Below are positions 37,001 to 45,325 of a DNA stretch of 64,000 nt, piece by piece. The stretch comes from Balneola sp. MJW-20 (lineage in GTDB: Bacteria > Bacteroidota > Rhodothermia > Balneolales > Balneolaceae): the NCBI RefSeq assembly GCF_040811775.1, contig NZ_JBFNXW010000001.1, positions 1,798,001-1,862,000 on the forward strand, given 5' to 3'. Under the pieces are notes generated by a model. It saw nothing but the letters and a program-made list of their open reading frames with translations, was not told where the DNA came from and did not search any database. Positions within the stretch are counted from its first letter, which is position 1. Each line of letters opens with the position of its first letter. Made by a program: the position numbers and the translations under genes.

Positions 37001-37471
37001 TCCCGAATTTTCTGTTCCGACCCAAAGCCATCCGCTATTGTCAACAGCCATACGATTATGGTTAACGGACAGATCAATGATCTGCACTCCGTTTATTTCA
37101 CTGACAAATCGTACTCTCTCTCCGGCATTATAATTCTGAAGCGGTTTTTCAGATACTACCAGACCTGCATTTGAACTCACCCATAATCTTCCGGAGGGAT
37201 CCTCCTCCAGGTCCCAAACCGTGACCGCCCGAAGTCCGTCACTGGTATTAAAGATCTCAAGCTGAACACCATCGTATCTGACCAGCCCGGATGAGTAGAT
37301 CGCAAACCACATGTATCCCAGACGATCCTGATATACTTTATGCACCTCTGCTGATGGTAAAGCATTGATCTCACGATCAGGGGTGTAATGCGTAAACGGA
37401 AGAACCTGGGCTTCCGTCTCACGCATAGGCATAAATAACAGTATCAGTAATGGTAGTAGTTTCCGCATCAT
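34013..37471 (-). CDS. Propeller-type membrane sensor histidine kinase
   Basis: A 1152-residue sensor. A signal peptide (ending TEAQ) is followed by about 750 residues of two-component-regulator propeller repeats (motifs such as GLW-VGT and GN-WISS) and a Y_Y_Y domain (about 770-850, YQTRLIGFNDDWSP). One membrane helix follows (WWAALIYLLVFGLGVFFVD), then a coiled coil and the kinase core: H-box AGIAHEIKNPLNFINNF, N-box IIENAMDAVW, and G-boxes EDNGPGIPEK and GEGTGLGLSISYE. Unlike Bacteroides hybrid sensors it has no receiver or AraC output domain, so a separate response regulator must exist. It lies 34 bases after a lipoprotein gene on the same strand. Confidence 0.92.
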   Translation of the reverse strand: MMRKLLPLLILLFMPMRETEAQVLPFTHYTPDREINALPSAEVHKVYQDRLGYMWFAIYSSGLVRYDGVQLEIFNTSDGLRAVTVWDLEEDPSGRLWVSSNAGLVVSEKPLQNYNAGERVRFVSEINGVQIIDLSVNHNRMAVDNSGWLWVGTENSGVVRYRFDQEDILQADTLSTGEGDNNITVRALTSRSDGSVWISLLSGEIVRFENGQKTNSFRTGRETTVNVLFEDQNGELWGGESDGDVWKFEAETGSFPVYSSDLFSNISDIGTDKDGNIWISSEGSGIMKINAGGNGSSKVYNRVNGMLSEIAFSVYEDRERNLWIAQSGGVSKLRYNYMAFQNVTATALSGERPVLPSPSINTVMPTPAYIDASPCRIWAGSSEGGIACINEDFKSEYIQREDGLTANWVNGLAYDRSGNLWVGTSRGLNSISMNGSFPLQEAINRQSRSLFGVSATVSTYDATSVLAVVKNDMLRISNNAEKTETIWFPAYQEVYALVDDELYTLDATWGLPAVIYHAAAFDGEGYLWLGTRDRGIFRSRIPMTAELLKENNQIENKEEFFAQWWSIENGAPTNQIENLLWQNEKMWVGTPSGLLALNAQNKNVIHQITTENGLLANNATSMAYSEVSQTLWVGTNLGMAEVDPETGEVLDNVIKADGLVDNEVWFYGSVQIDESGVIYFGSAKGLSVYRPWEDLENEVPPLVRLTEATSEVVPGERNEYGFGYAALSFGSEQQVQYQTRLIGFNDDWSPLKKEVKVNFTNLPAYLFPKTYTFEAKAMNESGVWSSAPLSYSFSVNPAWWITWWAALIYLLVFGLGVFFVDRVQRRRLIKKEREAALLRETELKAETAIARSKAAEAQTKALEAENELKATELEKARELEKAYHELKNTQNKLIQAEKMASLGRLSAGIAHEIKNPLNFINNFAELSVEIADDLQVAIRENDADEIAFLTKNLSFNTRKIEEHGKRADSIVKSMMQHSRGVNMNFQNTDLNELVERFTELAVQGKRAKDQQIQAKVTIETDPDLPKVNLVGQQVGQVIQNIIENAMDAVWSYKKASGEKEYDPEIKVKTKKAGDRAKITIEDNGPGIPEKSIEKIFEPFYTTKPTGEGTGLGLSISYEIIAQNHNGSLRVFNKKKGGACFEIELPFEQNPDS

Positions 37472-37505
37472 AATTGAGCTACATCCAATTCTGAATGATC
37501 ACCGG

Positions 37506-38870
37506 TCAGTTACCTCCCACACCGCCGCCGCCACCGGACGAGTTGAAAGAAGATAGCAGAGAAGTAGCCTGAGATATAAAATCATCCGTTGAGCTTGCCG
37601 AAGCGATCGGTGGTTCAACAGACCCCTGAACCTGGTTAGGGGCATTAGCTGCAGATGAAGCCTGAACAGCTGCTTCTTCTCCGTAGGCAAGCAATGCAAA
37701 ATTGAAATCGACAGAGTTCGTCCCCCGCCCGGTTACAACATTTAGCTCAGCGGTCAGAAGCTGGATGAGCAATTCATCTAAAACGGTCTTCACCGGCTTA
37801 TCCAGAACCTCCAATGCAGCATCTATTTTGTCATTACCAAACTGGAATGGCTCGTCCAGATAGATGTCCTCGATATTTTCGAGGATCTGGATCATCTCAC
37901 GGCGGGAATAATCTCCATTCTTGTTATTTCTTTTTGAGAACCGAACCTGCTGGAGCCAGTATTTCGGGTCTTTTGTGTTCAACTCAATGGTACCGTCTGC
38001 AAATTGCTGAAGCAGTTTTTCAGTTTGCGGTATATATCCGAAATCAACATCACTAACATCAGCCTGGTTAACAGTTATGGTTCTGCTTGATAGGTTTGTG
38101 GATTGGTAGGACTCATTCAGACCTTCATTAAAGTCGGTAGCATTATCCGGGGTCTCACTTCGTACTTCAAGAGTAAAATCGACTGAATTACTTCCGGTGT
38201 ATACTAAAAACTCATAGTATCCTCCAACCACGGTTACCTGATCATATGCCTCGCCGCCTGCTGTCAGCAGGGTCACAGTAACATTCGGAAGACCAATCTC
38301 CGTACCGCTGCGGGCACCACTTTCATCACCATCCACAAATACTGAACCGCGAATATAATAGATCCCTTCACATGGTCCGGGGATCTCTGCAGTGTAGAGA
38401 TCATTACCGCTGGTAACTTCAGCATCTACCAGACCTACCAGCTGATCGCCTGAATAGGTTATACTATAATCAGCACTGCTGTTCGAGGAAACGGAAGATT
38501 CCCACTTTATACCATTGTCCAGTACTTTTGCTGATTGGCGGGGCTTGTAGCTAACCGGTGCACCCGAGCACGGAGGTGTTTCTATGAACAGGTAGTTAAG
38601 CGCCGGCTCAACTCCAGTTCCACGTACATTATAATTGAAGGTGGATTCATCCTTATTCGCATCATAAGTCTTTCCGGTGAACTTTATGATATAGTTTCCG
38701 ATGGTAAAATCGTTACCTGTCACAATCGGATTTATCACATCATTTGAATTCTGAACTGCCAGTGGATCACTCAGATCATCATTCTTAGGTGAGTTAGTGA
38801 CATTGCTGCAGGAATAAATTACAAAACCCAATAGAAATAGCAGCCAGGTGGTATAAGTACGTACTTTCAT
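37506..38870 (-). CDS. Lipoprotein with SdrD B-like domain
   Basis: A 454-residue lipoprotein: the signal ends FVIYSCSN, a lipobox with Cys21 as the lipidated residue. The middle (about 170-275) resembles an SdrD B-like/Cna-B fold (IRGSVFVDGDESGARSGTEIGLPNVTVTLL, then GGYYEFLVYTG). The rest is acidic with Asn/Ser-rich stretches, and the C-terminus ends in a glycine tract (SSGGGGGVGGN). No enzyme motif is visible. It is followed after 34 bases by the sensor kinase, so it may be a surface protein acting with that sensor, but this is inference from position. Confidence 0.8.
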   Translation of the reverse strand: MKVRTYTTWLLFLLGFVIYSCSNVTNSPKNDDLSDPLAVQNSNDVINPIVTGNDFTIGNYIIKFTGKTYDANKDESTFNYNVRGTGVEPALNYLFIETPPCSGAPVSYKPRQSAKVLDNGIKWESSVSSNSSADYSITYSGDQLVGLVDAEVTSGNDLYTAEIPGPCEGIYYIRGSVFVDGDESGARSGTEIGLPNVTVTLLTAGGEAYDQVTVVGGYYEFLVYTGSNSVDFTLEVRSETPDNATDFNEGLNESYQSTNLSSRTITVNQADVSDVDFGYIPQTEKLLQQFADGTIELNTKDPKYWLQQVRFSKRNNKNGDYSRREMIQILENIEDIYLDEPFQFGNDKIDAALEVLDKPVKTVLDELLIQLLTAELNVVTGRGTNSVDFNFALLAYGEEAAVQASSAANAPNQVQGSVEPPIASASSTDDFISQATSLLSSFNSSGGGGGVGGN

Positions 38871-39162
38871 TTTCTTAATATTTTATTTTATGCGGAATCT
38901 GTTTGGTGAGCTGGAATTAACATCAGATTCAGTAATACCCATACTGATCTCTACCCCACATAAATCACCATTCTCTTGTCTTACCCGAATTATTAAAGAC
39001 ATTTAATATGTCATTCATCAATGTATATAAAAGCATTCCGTGTTCAAAAATTTTTATTCGGAAAGCCATAATGATATAGCCTTATACTTTACTTAGAAGC
39101 TGAATGCAGCTTATTCTAATAACCGAAATGCAATTCAAACTGCTGCCGACTTCGAGCTTCTT

Positions 39163-39633
39163 TTAATCCAATGCTTCCCATTCTTCGATACCTGCCTGAT
39201 CCATCTGATACTCCATCATCATCAACCATTTCCCTCCCTTTTTTACCAGCAGTCCCTGAAACCGAATATACGATGTGTTCCACTCCGTTCCGTTACTCAG
39301 TGCACTGTATTTAAAGATCCCGGTATCATGAGCCGTGCTTTCCCCATGAAGACGCTGCGAAAACCGGAATTCAACACTTGCCTTCATTTTCCCCGCCCTG
39401 GTATCCTCAAATCCTTGTTTCCACCCTTCCAGAGCCTGACTGATAGGATAGGAGTTCCCGGAACTTTCTGAAACTAGTACTGCATCTTCATGATAGAGAG
39501 CAGCATAACCTTCAAAATCTCCTTCCATTACCGTTCTGGTTACTTCATTCCAGTAATCATCAACCGATTGAGCAAATGCAGTTGCACCTAATATGAAAAC
39601 TATGGCGATTGTAAGGGAAACTTTATTTAACAT
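39163..39633 (-). CDS. Secreted NTF2-like (DUF4440/SnoaL-type) protein
   Basis: A 156-residue protein with a signal peptide (IAIVFILGATAFAQ) and a single NTF2-like domain: DYWNEVTRTVMEGDFEGYAALYHEDAVLV near the start and a C-terminal strand set ending GGKWLMMMEYQMDQAG. The fold is used by many enzymes and binding proteins, so the sequence alone does not give a function. The gene is isolated, with the divergent DUF1801 gene about 90 bases away. Confidence 0.8.
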   Translation of the reverse strand: MLNKVSLTIAIVFILGATAFAQSVDDYWNEVTRTVMEGDFEGYAALYHEDAVLVSESSGNSYPISQALEGWKQGFEDTRAGKMKASVEFRFSQRLHGESTAHDTGIFKYSALSNGTEWNTSYIRFQGLLVKKGGKWLMMMEYQMDQAGIEEWEALD

Positions 39634-39725
39634 AGCATAAGAATTTGTTCATTTATATCTGACCACTATAACTATATTCGACCGATAAGTCCACGGAGAG
39701 GTACTAATTATCAGTCCTTTTTATA

Positions 39726-40079
39726 ATGAATAAAGTCGAGGATTTTATTTACTGTCATGAAGGTGATCAGCGGGAGATCATGCTTTACTTTCATCACTTT
39801 CTGATGAATTTCCCTACCGTTACCTGCAGCATCAAACACGGAATACCTTTTTATGATCAAAATAAGTGGGTATGCTACCTGAATCCGGTTAAGAGTGGAG
39901 CAGTAGCTCTCAGTTTCATTTATGGTAATAAGTTGTCAAATGAACAGGGTCTGCTCGAAAGCAAAGGTCGGAAGCAGGTAATGAGTGCAGAATTCAAAAG
40001 ATTGGAAGAGATCCCCCGGGATGCCGTTCGGCAGATCATCAATGAAGCATTAATGCTGGACGAAATGAGGTCCGGCTGA
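39726..40079 (+). CDS. DUF1801 family cytoplasmic protein
   Basis: A 117-residue protein matching the YdhG/DUF1801 pattern: an N-terminal helix region, then SIKHGIPFYDQNKWVCYLNP and GAVALSFIYGNKL, ending with an EEIPRDAVRQIINEAL helix. The family has no established function. It faces the arginine operon terminus (argH) with 44 bases between the convergent stops. Confidence 0.75.
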   Translation: MNKVEDFIYCHEGDQREIMLYFHHFLMNFPTVTCSIKHGIPFYDQNKWVCYLNPVKSGAVALSFIYGNKLSNEQGLLESKGRKQVMSAEFKRLEEIPRDAVRQIINEALMLDEMRSG

Positions 40080-40123
40080 TATCTATATTCTGGCTGCTAT
40101 AATAATTTCCAATACTCTGACTT

Positions 40124-41437
40124 TCACCCTTGAGCTCTCAGCCTTTCATAAGTATCCATGAACATCTGCCCGATCTGTTCATTCATCAGATTCCCGATAC
40201 TTCCTTCATGAGTATGCTCAAGAGTATCCGGCACTTTGAACGTGCCCTCTTCGATCTGCTTTCCCACTTCCTTATAAGCATCCCGGAAAGGCAACCCATC
40301 CAGTACCAGTTTATTCACGACCTCAACAGAAAAGATCAGTTTATATCGGTCATCTTCCAGGATATCTTCCCTTACCCCGACCTGCGCTATTGCTTCGGCG
40401 GAAATACTCAGGCAATCTATGATCTCCTGAATAGCCGGAAAAAGCTGCTCTTTTAAAAGCTGAAAGTCACGATGATATCCGCTGCTCAGATTAGCTGTTA
40501 CCATAGCCACTTCATTTGGAAGAGCACGGAGGCGGTTAGTTCTGGCCCTGATCAGCTCAAACACATCGGGGTTCTTTTTATGGGGCATAATGCTGCTCCC
40601 GGTAGTATACTCTTCCGGAAGTTCCAGAAAACCGAAATTCTGACTGTTATATGTACAGACATCCATAGCCATTTTATTCAAAGTTCCGGCTAACACAGCA
40701 ATAGCCTGAGCTACCAGCTGCTCAGTCTTCCCCCTTCCCATCTGTGCATATACCACATTATGCACCATCTGTTCAAAACCCAGAAGGTCCGTCGTAATTT
40801 GGCGGTTAAGCGGAAAAGATGATCCATAACCGGCTGCCGACCCCAGGGGATTCTTGTTGACCACCCGGTAAGTACTTTCCAATATTACCAGATCGTCTGC
40901 AAGGCTTTCGGCATAAGCACCGAACCAGAGACCGAAACTACTGGGCATCGCAGCCTGCATATGCGTGTATCCCGGCATCAGCAGGTCTTTATACTTTTCA
41001 CTTTGAGCCTGCAGCGTCTCGAAGAGCATCTTCATTTCCTTTGCCACACTCAACAATGCATCTCTGAAGAATAATCTCAGATCTACCAGTACCTGATCAT
41101 TACGGGACCTGCCGCTGTGAACTTTTTTACCAATATCTCCCAGAGTACGTGTAAGCATAACTTCGATCTGAGAGTGCACATCTTCAATACCCTCTTCTAT
41201 CACAAAGTTACCGGGAATGATCACTTCGTCCAGGATCCGCTGCAATTCTGCCAGCAGCTTGTCCAGTTCCACTGCTTCCAGCAATCCTACAGATTCCAGC
41301 ATGCGTATATGAGCCATCGTGCCCTTCACGTCATATTCTGCCAAAAGGAGATCAAGGTCACGGTCTTTACCTACCGTAAACCGTTCTACTCTTTCATTAA
41401 GATCCTGTCCCTTGTCCCACAGCTTGTTTTTAGCCAT
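40124..41437 (-). CDS. argH: Argininosuccinate lyase
   Basis: A 437-residue member of the fumarase/aspartase superfamily that splits argininosuccinate to arginine and fumarate, the last step of the pathway. The superfamily signature GSSIMPHKKNPD is present, with SGRSRNDQV and GYTHMQAAMPSSFG as further family motifs. It is the last of eight tightly packed arg genes, and its start overlaps the preceding deacylase gene by 8 bases. It is somewhat shorter than the E. coli enzyme (457) but all motifs are present. Confidence 0.95.
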   Translation of the reverse strand: MAKNKLWDKGQDLNERVERFTVGKDRDLDLLLAEYDVKGTMAHIRMLESVGLLEAVELDKLLAELQRILDEVIIPGNFVIEEGIEDVHSQIEVMLTRTLGDIGKKVHSGRSRNDQVLVDLRLFFRDALLSVAKEMKMLFETLQAQSEKYKDLLMPGYTHMQAAMPSSFGLWFGAYAESLADDLVILESTYRVVNKNPLGSAAGYGSSFPLNRQITTDLLGFEQMVHNVVYAQMGRGKTEQLVAQAIAVLAGTLNKMAMDVCTYNSQNFGFLELPEEYTTGSSIMPHKKNPDVFELIRARTNRLRALPNEVAMVTANLSSGYHRDFQLLKEQLFPAIQEIIDCLSISAEAIAQVGVREDILEDDRYKLIFSVEVVNKLVLDGLPFRDAYKEVGKQIEEGTFKVPDTLEHTHEGSIGNLMNEQIGQMFMDTYERLRAQG

Positions 41438-42497
41438 CGATCTTTAAACCATTTAATAATTCAAAATAACCTTTTAGTCCCTGACCGATCTCTTCCAGGT
41501 AAACGAATTCATCTGCTGTATGAGATCGTCGGGTATCACCGGGTCCGATCTTTACACTTGGGAATGGCATATGAACCTGATCGGACATAGTCTGGGATCC
41601 ATAGATCCTCATTCCCAATGACTTAGCCTTCATCACTACCGGATGCTCCGGATTTATTCCCGATGCATTCAAATTCGTGGACCGGGGCATGATCTCTGAC
41701 TCGGTCTGGTCTCTGATAATTCCCAACACTTCTTCATTGCTGTACTGGTCATTGGGTCGAACGTCCACTACAAAAGTACAGGAATCCGGAACCACGTTAT
41801 GCTGCCTGCCTGCTTCTATCATAGTGACGGTCATGTTCACTCCCCCCAAAACCGGGGACTTTTTTCCGAACTCATAATTTCTGAACCACTCAATATCTTT
41901 CAGAGCTTTATAGATCGCATTCTCTCCTTCATTTCTTGCGGCATGACCGCTCACACCTTTTGCCGTACAATCGAGCACCAGGAGACCTCTTTCAGCAATC
42001 GCCATATCCATAGAAGTGGGTTCACCCACTATTGCCAGATCTATTTCTCCGAGTTCGTCCAGGACTACCGGCACCCCATTTTTTCCGGAAGTCTCCTCCT
42101 CAGCTGAGGCTAGAAAACAGAGATTATATTCCTGTATGGTTTGTGTTAGACGCAAAAAGGTCATAAGCAGGCAGATCAGCGGAGCTCCGGCATCGTTTGA
42201 TCCCAGCCCGAACAGTTTTCCTCCTTCTTCGAGCGCAGTGAAGGGATCTTTGGTCCAGCTGCTTCCGGCCTTCACAGTATCATGGTGAGAGTTCAGCAAT
42301 ATCAATGGTTTGCCGGGCTTCATTTTTTTCTGAAAAGCCCAAACATTATTTCCTTTACGCTCGGCTTTGAAGCCCCCGGCCACCAGTATGTCGGATATCA
42401 GGTCAGCAGTCCTGTCCTCTTCACCGCTGTAGGACCGTATACCTATCAGCTTTTTAAGAGTCTGTACTGCCTGATCATAATATTGTTCTTCACTCAT
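41430..42497 (-). CDS. argE: M20-family N-acyl-citrulline/ornithine deacylase
   Basis: A 355-residue M20 metallopeptidase-fold deacylase. Zinc ligands appear in NSHHDTVKAG (His, with the DTV aspartate), GSNDAGAP, ASAEEETSGKNG (the EE pair) and VGEPT. Because the operon encodes an N-acyl-ornithine carbamoyltransferase, the natural substrate here should be N-acetyl- or N-succinyl-citrulline rather than N-acetylornithine. It overlaps argB by 4 bases and argH by 8. The symbol argE reflects the pathway role only. Confidence 0.85.
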   Translation of the reverse strand: MSEEQYYDQAVQTLKKLIGIRSYSGEEDRTADLISDILVAGGFKAERKGNNVWAFQKKMKPGKPLILLNSHHDTVKAGSSWTKDPFTALEEGGKLFGLGSNDAGAPLICLLMTFLRLTQTIQEYNLCFLASAEEETSGKNGVPVVLDELGEIDLAIVGEPTSMDMAIAERGLLVLDCTAKGVSGHAARNEGENAIYKALKDIEWFRNYEFGKKSPVLGGVNMTVTMIEAGRQHNVVPDSCTFVVDVRPNDQYSNEEVLGIIRDQTESEIMPRSTNLNASGINPEHPVVMKAKSLGMRIYGSQTMSDQVHMPFPSVKIGPGDTRRSHTADEFVYLEEIGQGLKGYFELLNGLKIDG

Positions 42498-43255
42498 AGT
42501 AATAAATAGGTGCCGCCTTCAACCTGATTCAGATACTGATGCCCGGCGATCCTGACGGATTTTACTCCGGAGGTTAGCGCATGGAAGGCCGTATCCAGTT
42601 TAGGTATCATTCCATCACTTACCTTGCCATTAGCTTTGAGTGCATGGTAGTCATCGGTACTCAATATTTCCATAACACTTTTTCCATTCATTACTCCTTT
42701 CATATCAAAATAATACTGAAGGCTGGTACTGCCTGTTTCTCCGAATGCGATCGCAATATGAGCTGCTATAGTATCGGCATTGGTATTTAGCATCTGCCCT
42801 TTACCATCATGGGTCAATGGTGCAATGACGGGCACTATTCCGGATTTCATAATACTTTTCAGTCTCTTGGTATTCACTGAGGTAATATCACCCACAAAAC
42901 CGAAATCGACCGGTTTTTTTGACCTCTTTTTGGAGCGGATAATATCCGCATCAGCGCCGGTCAGTCCCATAGCGTTAACTCCTTTCTTCTGAAGAGCAGC
43001 AACCAGCCTTTTATTTACCAGTCCACCGTAGACCATTGAAACGACCTCAAGGGTTTCCTTATCTGTCACTCTGCGCCCATCGATCATGTTCGGAATAATA
43101 CCCATTTCTTTTCCGATCCTTGATGCCATATTGCCGCCACCATGAATAAGGATCTTCGGGCCTTCTAAACGGGCAAACTGATCCAGAAACTTATTCATTT
43201 TTCGGGCATCATCAATGATCTTTCCGCCGATCTTAATAACCTTCACTTTCTTCAT
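42494..43255 (-). CDS. argB: Acetylglutamate kinase
   Basis: A 253-residue amino-acid kinase that phosphorylates the gamma-carboxyl of N-acylglutamate. The glycine loops VIKIGGKIID and ILIHGGGNMASR and the later GLTGADADII and GMIPKLD segments fit the family. The start at 43255 (MKKVKVIKIGG) is preferred; an upstream in-frame ATG at 43321 would add 22 residues from within the carbamoyltransferase gene. Even so the two genes overlap by 23 bases. Whether it accepts acetyl- or succinyl-glutamate cannot be read directly. Confidence 0.92.
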   Translation of the reverse strand: MKKVKVIKIGGKIIDDARKMNKFLDQFARLEGPKILIHGGGNMASRIGKEMGIIPNMIDGRRVTDKETLEVVSMVYGGLVNKRLVAALQKKGVNAMGLTGADADIIRSKKRSKKPVDFGFVGDITSVNTKRLKSIMKSGIVPVIAPLTHDGKGQMLNTNADTIAAHIAIAFGETGSTSLQYYFDMKGVMNGKSVMEILSTDDYHALKANGKVSDGMIPKLDTAFHALTSGVKSVRIAGHQYLNQVEGGTYLLL

Positions 43256-44201
43256 CCTTTTGTTCCAGCATTGTTCTAAGTACCGTCTGCATAGAGACGA
43301 CCCTGTTTTTTGCCTGCTCAATTACCAGGCTGTTTTTATTATCGATCACCTGATCACTAACGATCATATTTCTACGAACCGGAAGACAATGCATAAAATA
43401 GGCATTATTCGTATGGTTCATTTTAGCCTCGTCGATCATCCAGGATGGGTCTTGAGACAGTACCTGTCCGTAACTGGACACACTCGACCAGTTCTTGGCA
43501 TATATGAAGTCTGCATTTTCAAATGCTTTCTTCTGGTCATACTCGATCTTTGCATTTCCGTTTACTTTTCCGGTCAGCTCATAGCCTTTGGGATGCGTTA
43601 TTACCAGGTCGTAGCCGGCCCTCTGGGTCCATCGGGAAAAAGAATTTGCTACAGCCTGCGGTAATGCTTTGGGATGCGGGGCCCAGGTAAGAACCACTCT
43701 GGGTTTAGCGGTCTTCTTATGCTTTTCGATGGTGATCAGATCTGCCAGTGCCTGCAAAGGATGGGCGGTTGACGATTCGAGGTTGATCACCGGTACCGGA
43801 CAGTATTTATGTAATGCAGTGAGGATTTCTTCACTGTAATCCTTCTCAAAATCTTCCAGCTCAGCAAAAGCGCGGATACCAACATAATCATAGTAACTGC
43901 CTATCACGGCTGCAGCTTCTCTGATGTGCTCTGCTTTATCAGCATTCATGACCACACCGTCTGCGAATTCAAGCTTCCATCCCTGCCCGCCGATATCCAG
44001 AAATACGGCATCCATACCCAGGTTTGCCGCTGCTCTCTCAGAGCTTAGTCGTGTTCGCAGGCTTGGATTCAGAAAGATCAGACAAACCGATCTGTTCTTA
44101 CCTAAATACCTGAATTTCAAAGGATCTTTTTTCAGATCAGCTGCAGTCTTAAGCAGTTGATCCAGATCCGACACATCCTCTATACTTAAAAATGATTTCA
44201 T
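43233..44201 (-). CDS. argF': N-acyl-L-ornithine carbamoyltransferase, probably N-succinylornithine type
   Basis: A 322-residue carbamoyltransferase. FLNPSLRTRLS is the carbamoyl-phosphate loop, and HCLPVRRNMIVSDQVID is the hallmark of the N-acetyl/N-succinylornithine enzymes of Bacteroidota and Xanthomonas, differing from ordinary OTCase. The residue that decides the acyl group (Glu92 in the Xanthomonas N-acetyl enzyme, Pro90 in the Bacteroides fragilis N-succinyl enzyme) is Ala90 here (NADKAEHI). A small residue leaves room for succinyl, so the N-succinyl pathway is favoured. It overlaps argD by 4 bases and argB by 23. Confidence 0.9.
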   Translation of the reverse strand: MKSFLSIEDVSDLDQLLKTAADLKKDPLKFRYLGKNRSVCLIFLNPSLRTRLSSERAAANLGMDAVFLDIGGQGWKLEFADGVVMNADKAEHIREAAAVIGSYYDYVGIRAFAELEDFEKDYSEEILTALHKYCPVPVINLESSTAHPLQALADLITIEKHKKTAKPRVVLTWAPHPKALPQAVANSFSRWTQRAGYDLVITHPKGYELTGKVNGNAKIEYDQKKAFENADFIYAKNWSSVSSYGQVLSQDPSWMIDEAKMNHTNNAYFMHCLPVRRNMIVSDQVIDNKNSLVIEQAKNRVVSMQTVLRTMLEQKDEESEGY

Positions 44202-45325
44202 GATAATTCTTCTTTAAATGCTTTCAGGATCATTGCGATTTCATCTGGACCGATCGTAAGCGGAGGAAGCAAACGGATCACATTTTTATCGGAAGAGGAG
44301 CCGGTGAAAATATGGTGATCATAAAGCAGCTTCTTCCTGAGCTCAGCAACCGGTTTACTCATTTCGATACCGATCATGAGCCCCCTACCTCTCACCTCTA
44401 TTACTCCCGGCAAATCTTTCAGTTGTTCTTTAAGCTCCTCCCCTAGTTCTGAAGCACGGCCAATGAGGTCGTCTTTTTCCAGTATTTCAAGCACCGCGAG
44501 TGAGGCTGCACAAGCCAGGTGATTCCCTCCGAATGTTGTTCCAAGCAAACCATATTCGGCTTTTATTTCAGGACTCACCAGCACTCCACCGACCGGAAAT
44601 CCATTTCCCATCCCTTTAGCTATACTGATCAGATCCGGTTTAACTCCGGAGTGTTGATGGGCAAAGAATTTTCCGCTTCTCCCGAATCCCGACTGCACTT
44701 CATCGATGATCAGCATAGTGCCGGTACGGGTGCAAATATCCCTGACTTCCTTCAGAAACTGGTCGGAAGGCATCTTAATACCGCCCACTCCCTGAATGCT
44801 TTCTATGATAACGGCACAAACTTCTTCAGTTAAAAGCTCCTTTTTTACCATTTCAATATCATTCAGCCTGCACCGAATGATCTCTGCACCTTCGTTTACG
44901 GGAAATTTTATTCTGGGATTATCCGTAGCCAGAACCGCAAGGGAGGTTCTCCCATGAAAAGCTCCCTCAAAAGCGATCAGCTTACTGCGGCCATTGGCAT
45001 AAGATGCCAATTTGAGCGCATTCTCATTGGCTTCTGCACCGGAATTACACAGGAAGAGATTCCATTCTTCATAACCGGACATCATCCCCAGCTTATCAGC
45101 CAGCTCCCGCTGCAGGCTGATCCCGACCGAATTTGAATAGAAACCAATCTTGTGCAGCTGCTCTTCTATACGCTTCACATAGTGGGGGTGTCCGTGCCCC
45201 ACGGAGATCACTGCATGACCCCCATAAAAATCCAGGTATTTGTTTCCCTTCGCATCGATCACATAGTTACCTTCTCCTTTTACGGGTTCCACATCAAAGA
45301 GCGGATATACATCGAATAGCTTCAT
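44198..45325 (-). CDS. argD: Acylornithine aminotransferase
   Basis: A 375-residue class III PLP aminotransferase that converts N-acyl-glutamate semialdehyde to N-acylornithine. The signatures are IIDEVQSGFGRSGKFFAHQHSGVKPDLISIAKGMGNG, with the PLP lysine in SIAKG, and FEGAFHGRT. The length is slightly short for the family but complete. Its start shares one base with the argC stop, and its stop overlaps argF' by 4 bases, so translation is coupled along the operon. Confidence 0.93.
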   Translation of the reverse strand: MKLFDVYPLFDVEPVKGEGNYVIDAKGNKYLDFYGGHAVISVGHGHPHYVKRIEEQLHKIGFYSNSVGISLQRELADKLGMMSGYEEWNLFLCNSGAEANENALKLASYANGRSKLIAFEGAFHGRTSLAVLATDNPRIKFPVNEGAEIIRCRLNDIEMVKKELLTEEVCAVIIESIQGVGGIKMPSDQFLKEVRDICTRTGTMLIIDEVQSGFGRSGKFFAHQHSGVKPDLISIAKGMGNGFPVGGVLVSPEIKAEYGLLGTTFGGNHLACAASLAVLEILEKDDLIGRASELGEELKEQLKDLPGVIEVRGRGLMIGIEMSKPVAELRKKLLYDHHIFTGSSSDKNVIRLLPPLTIGPDEIAMILKAFKEELS

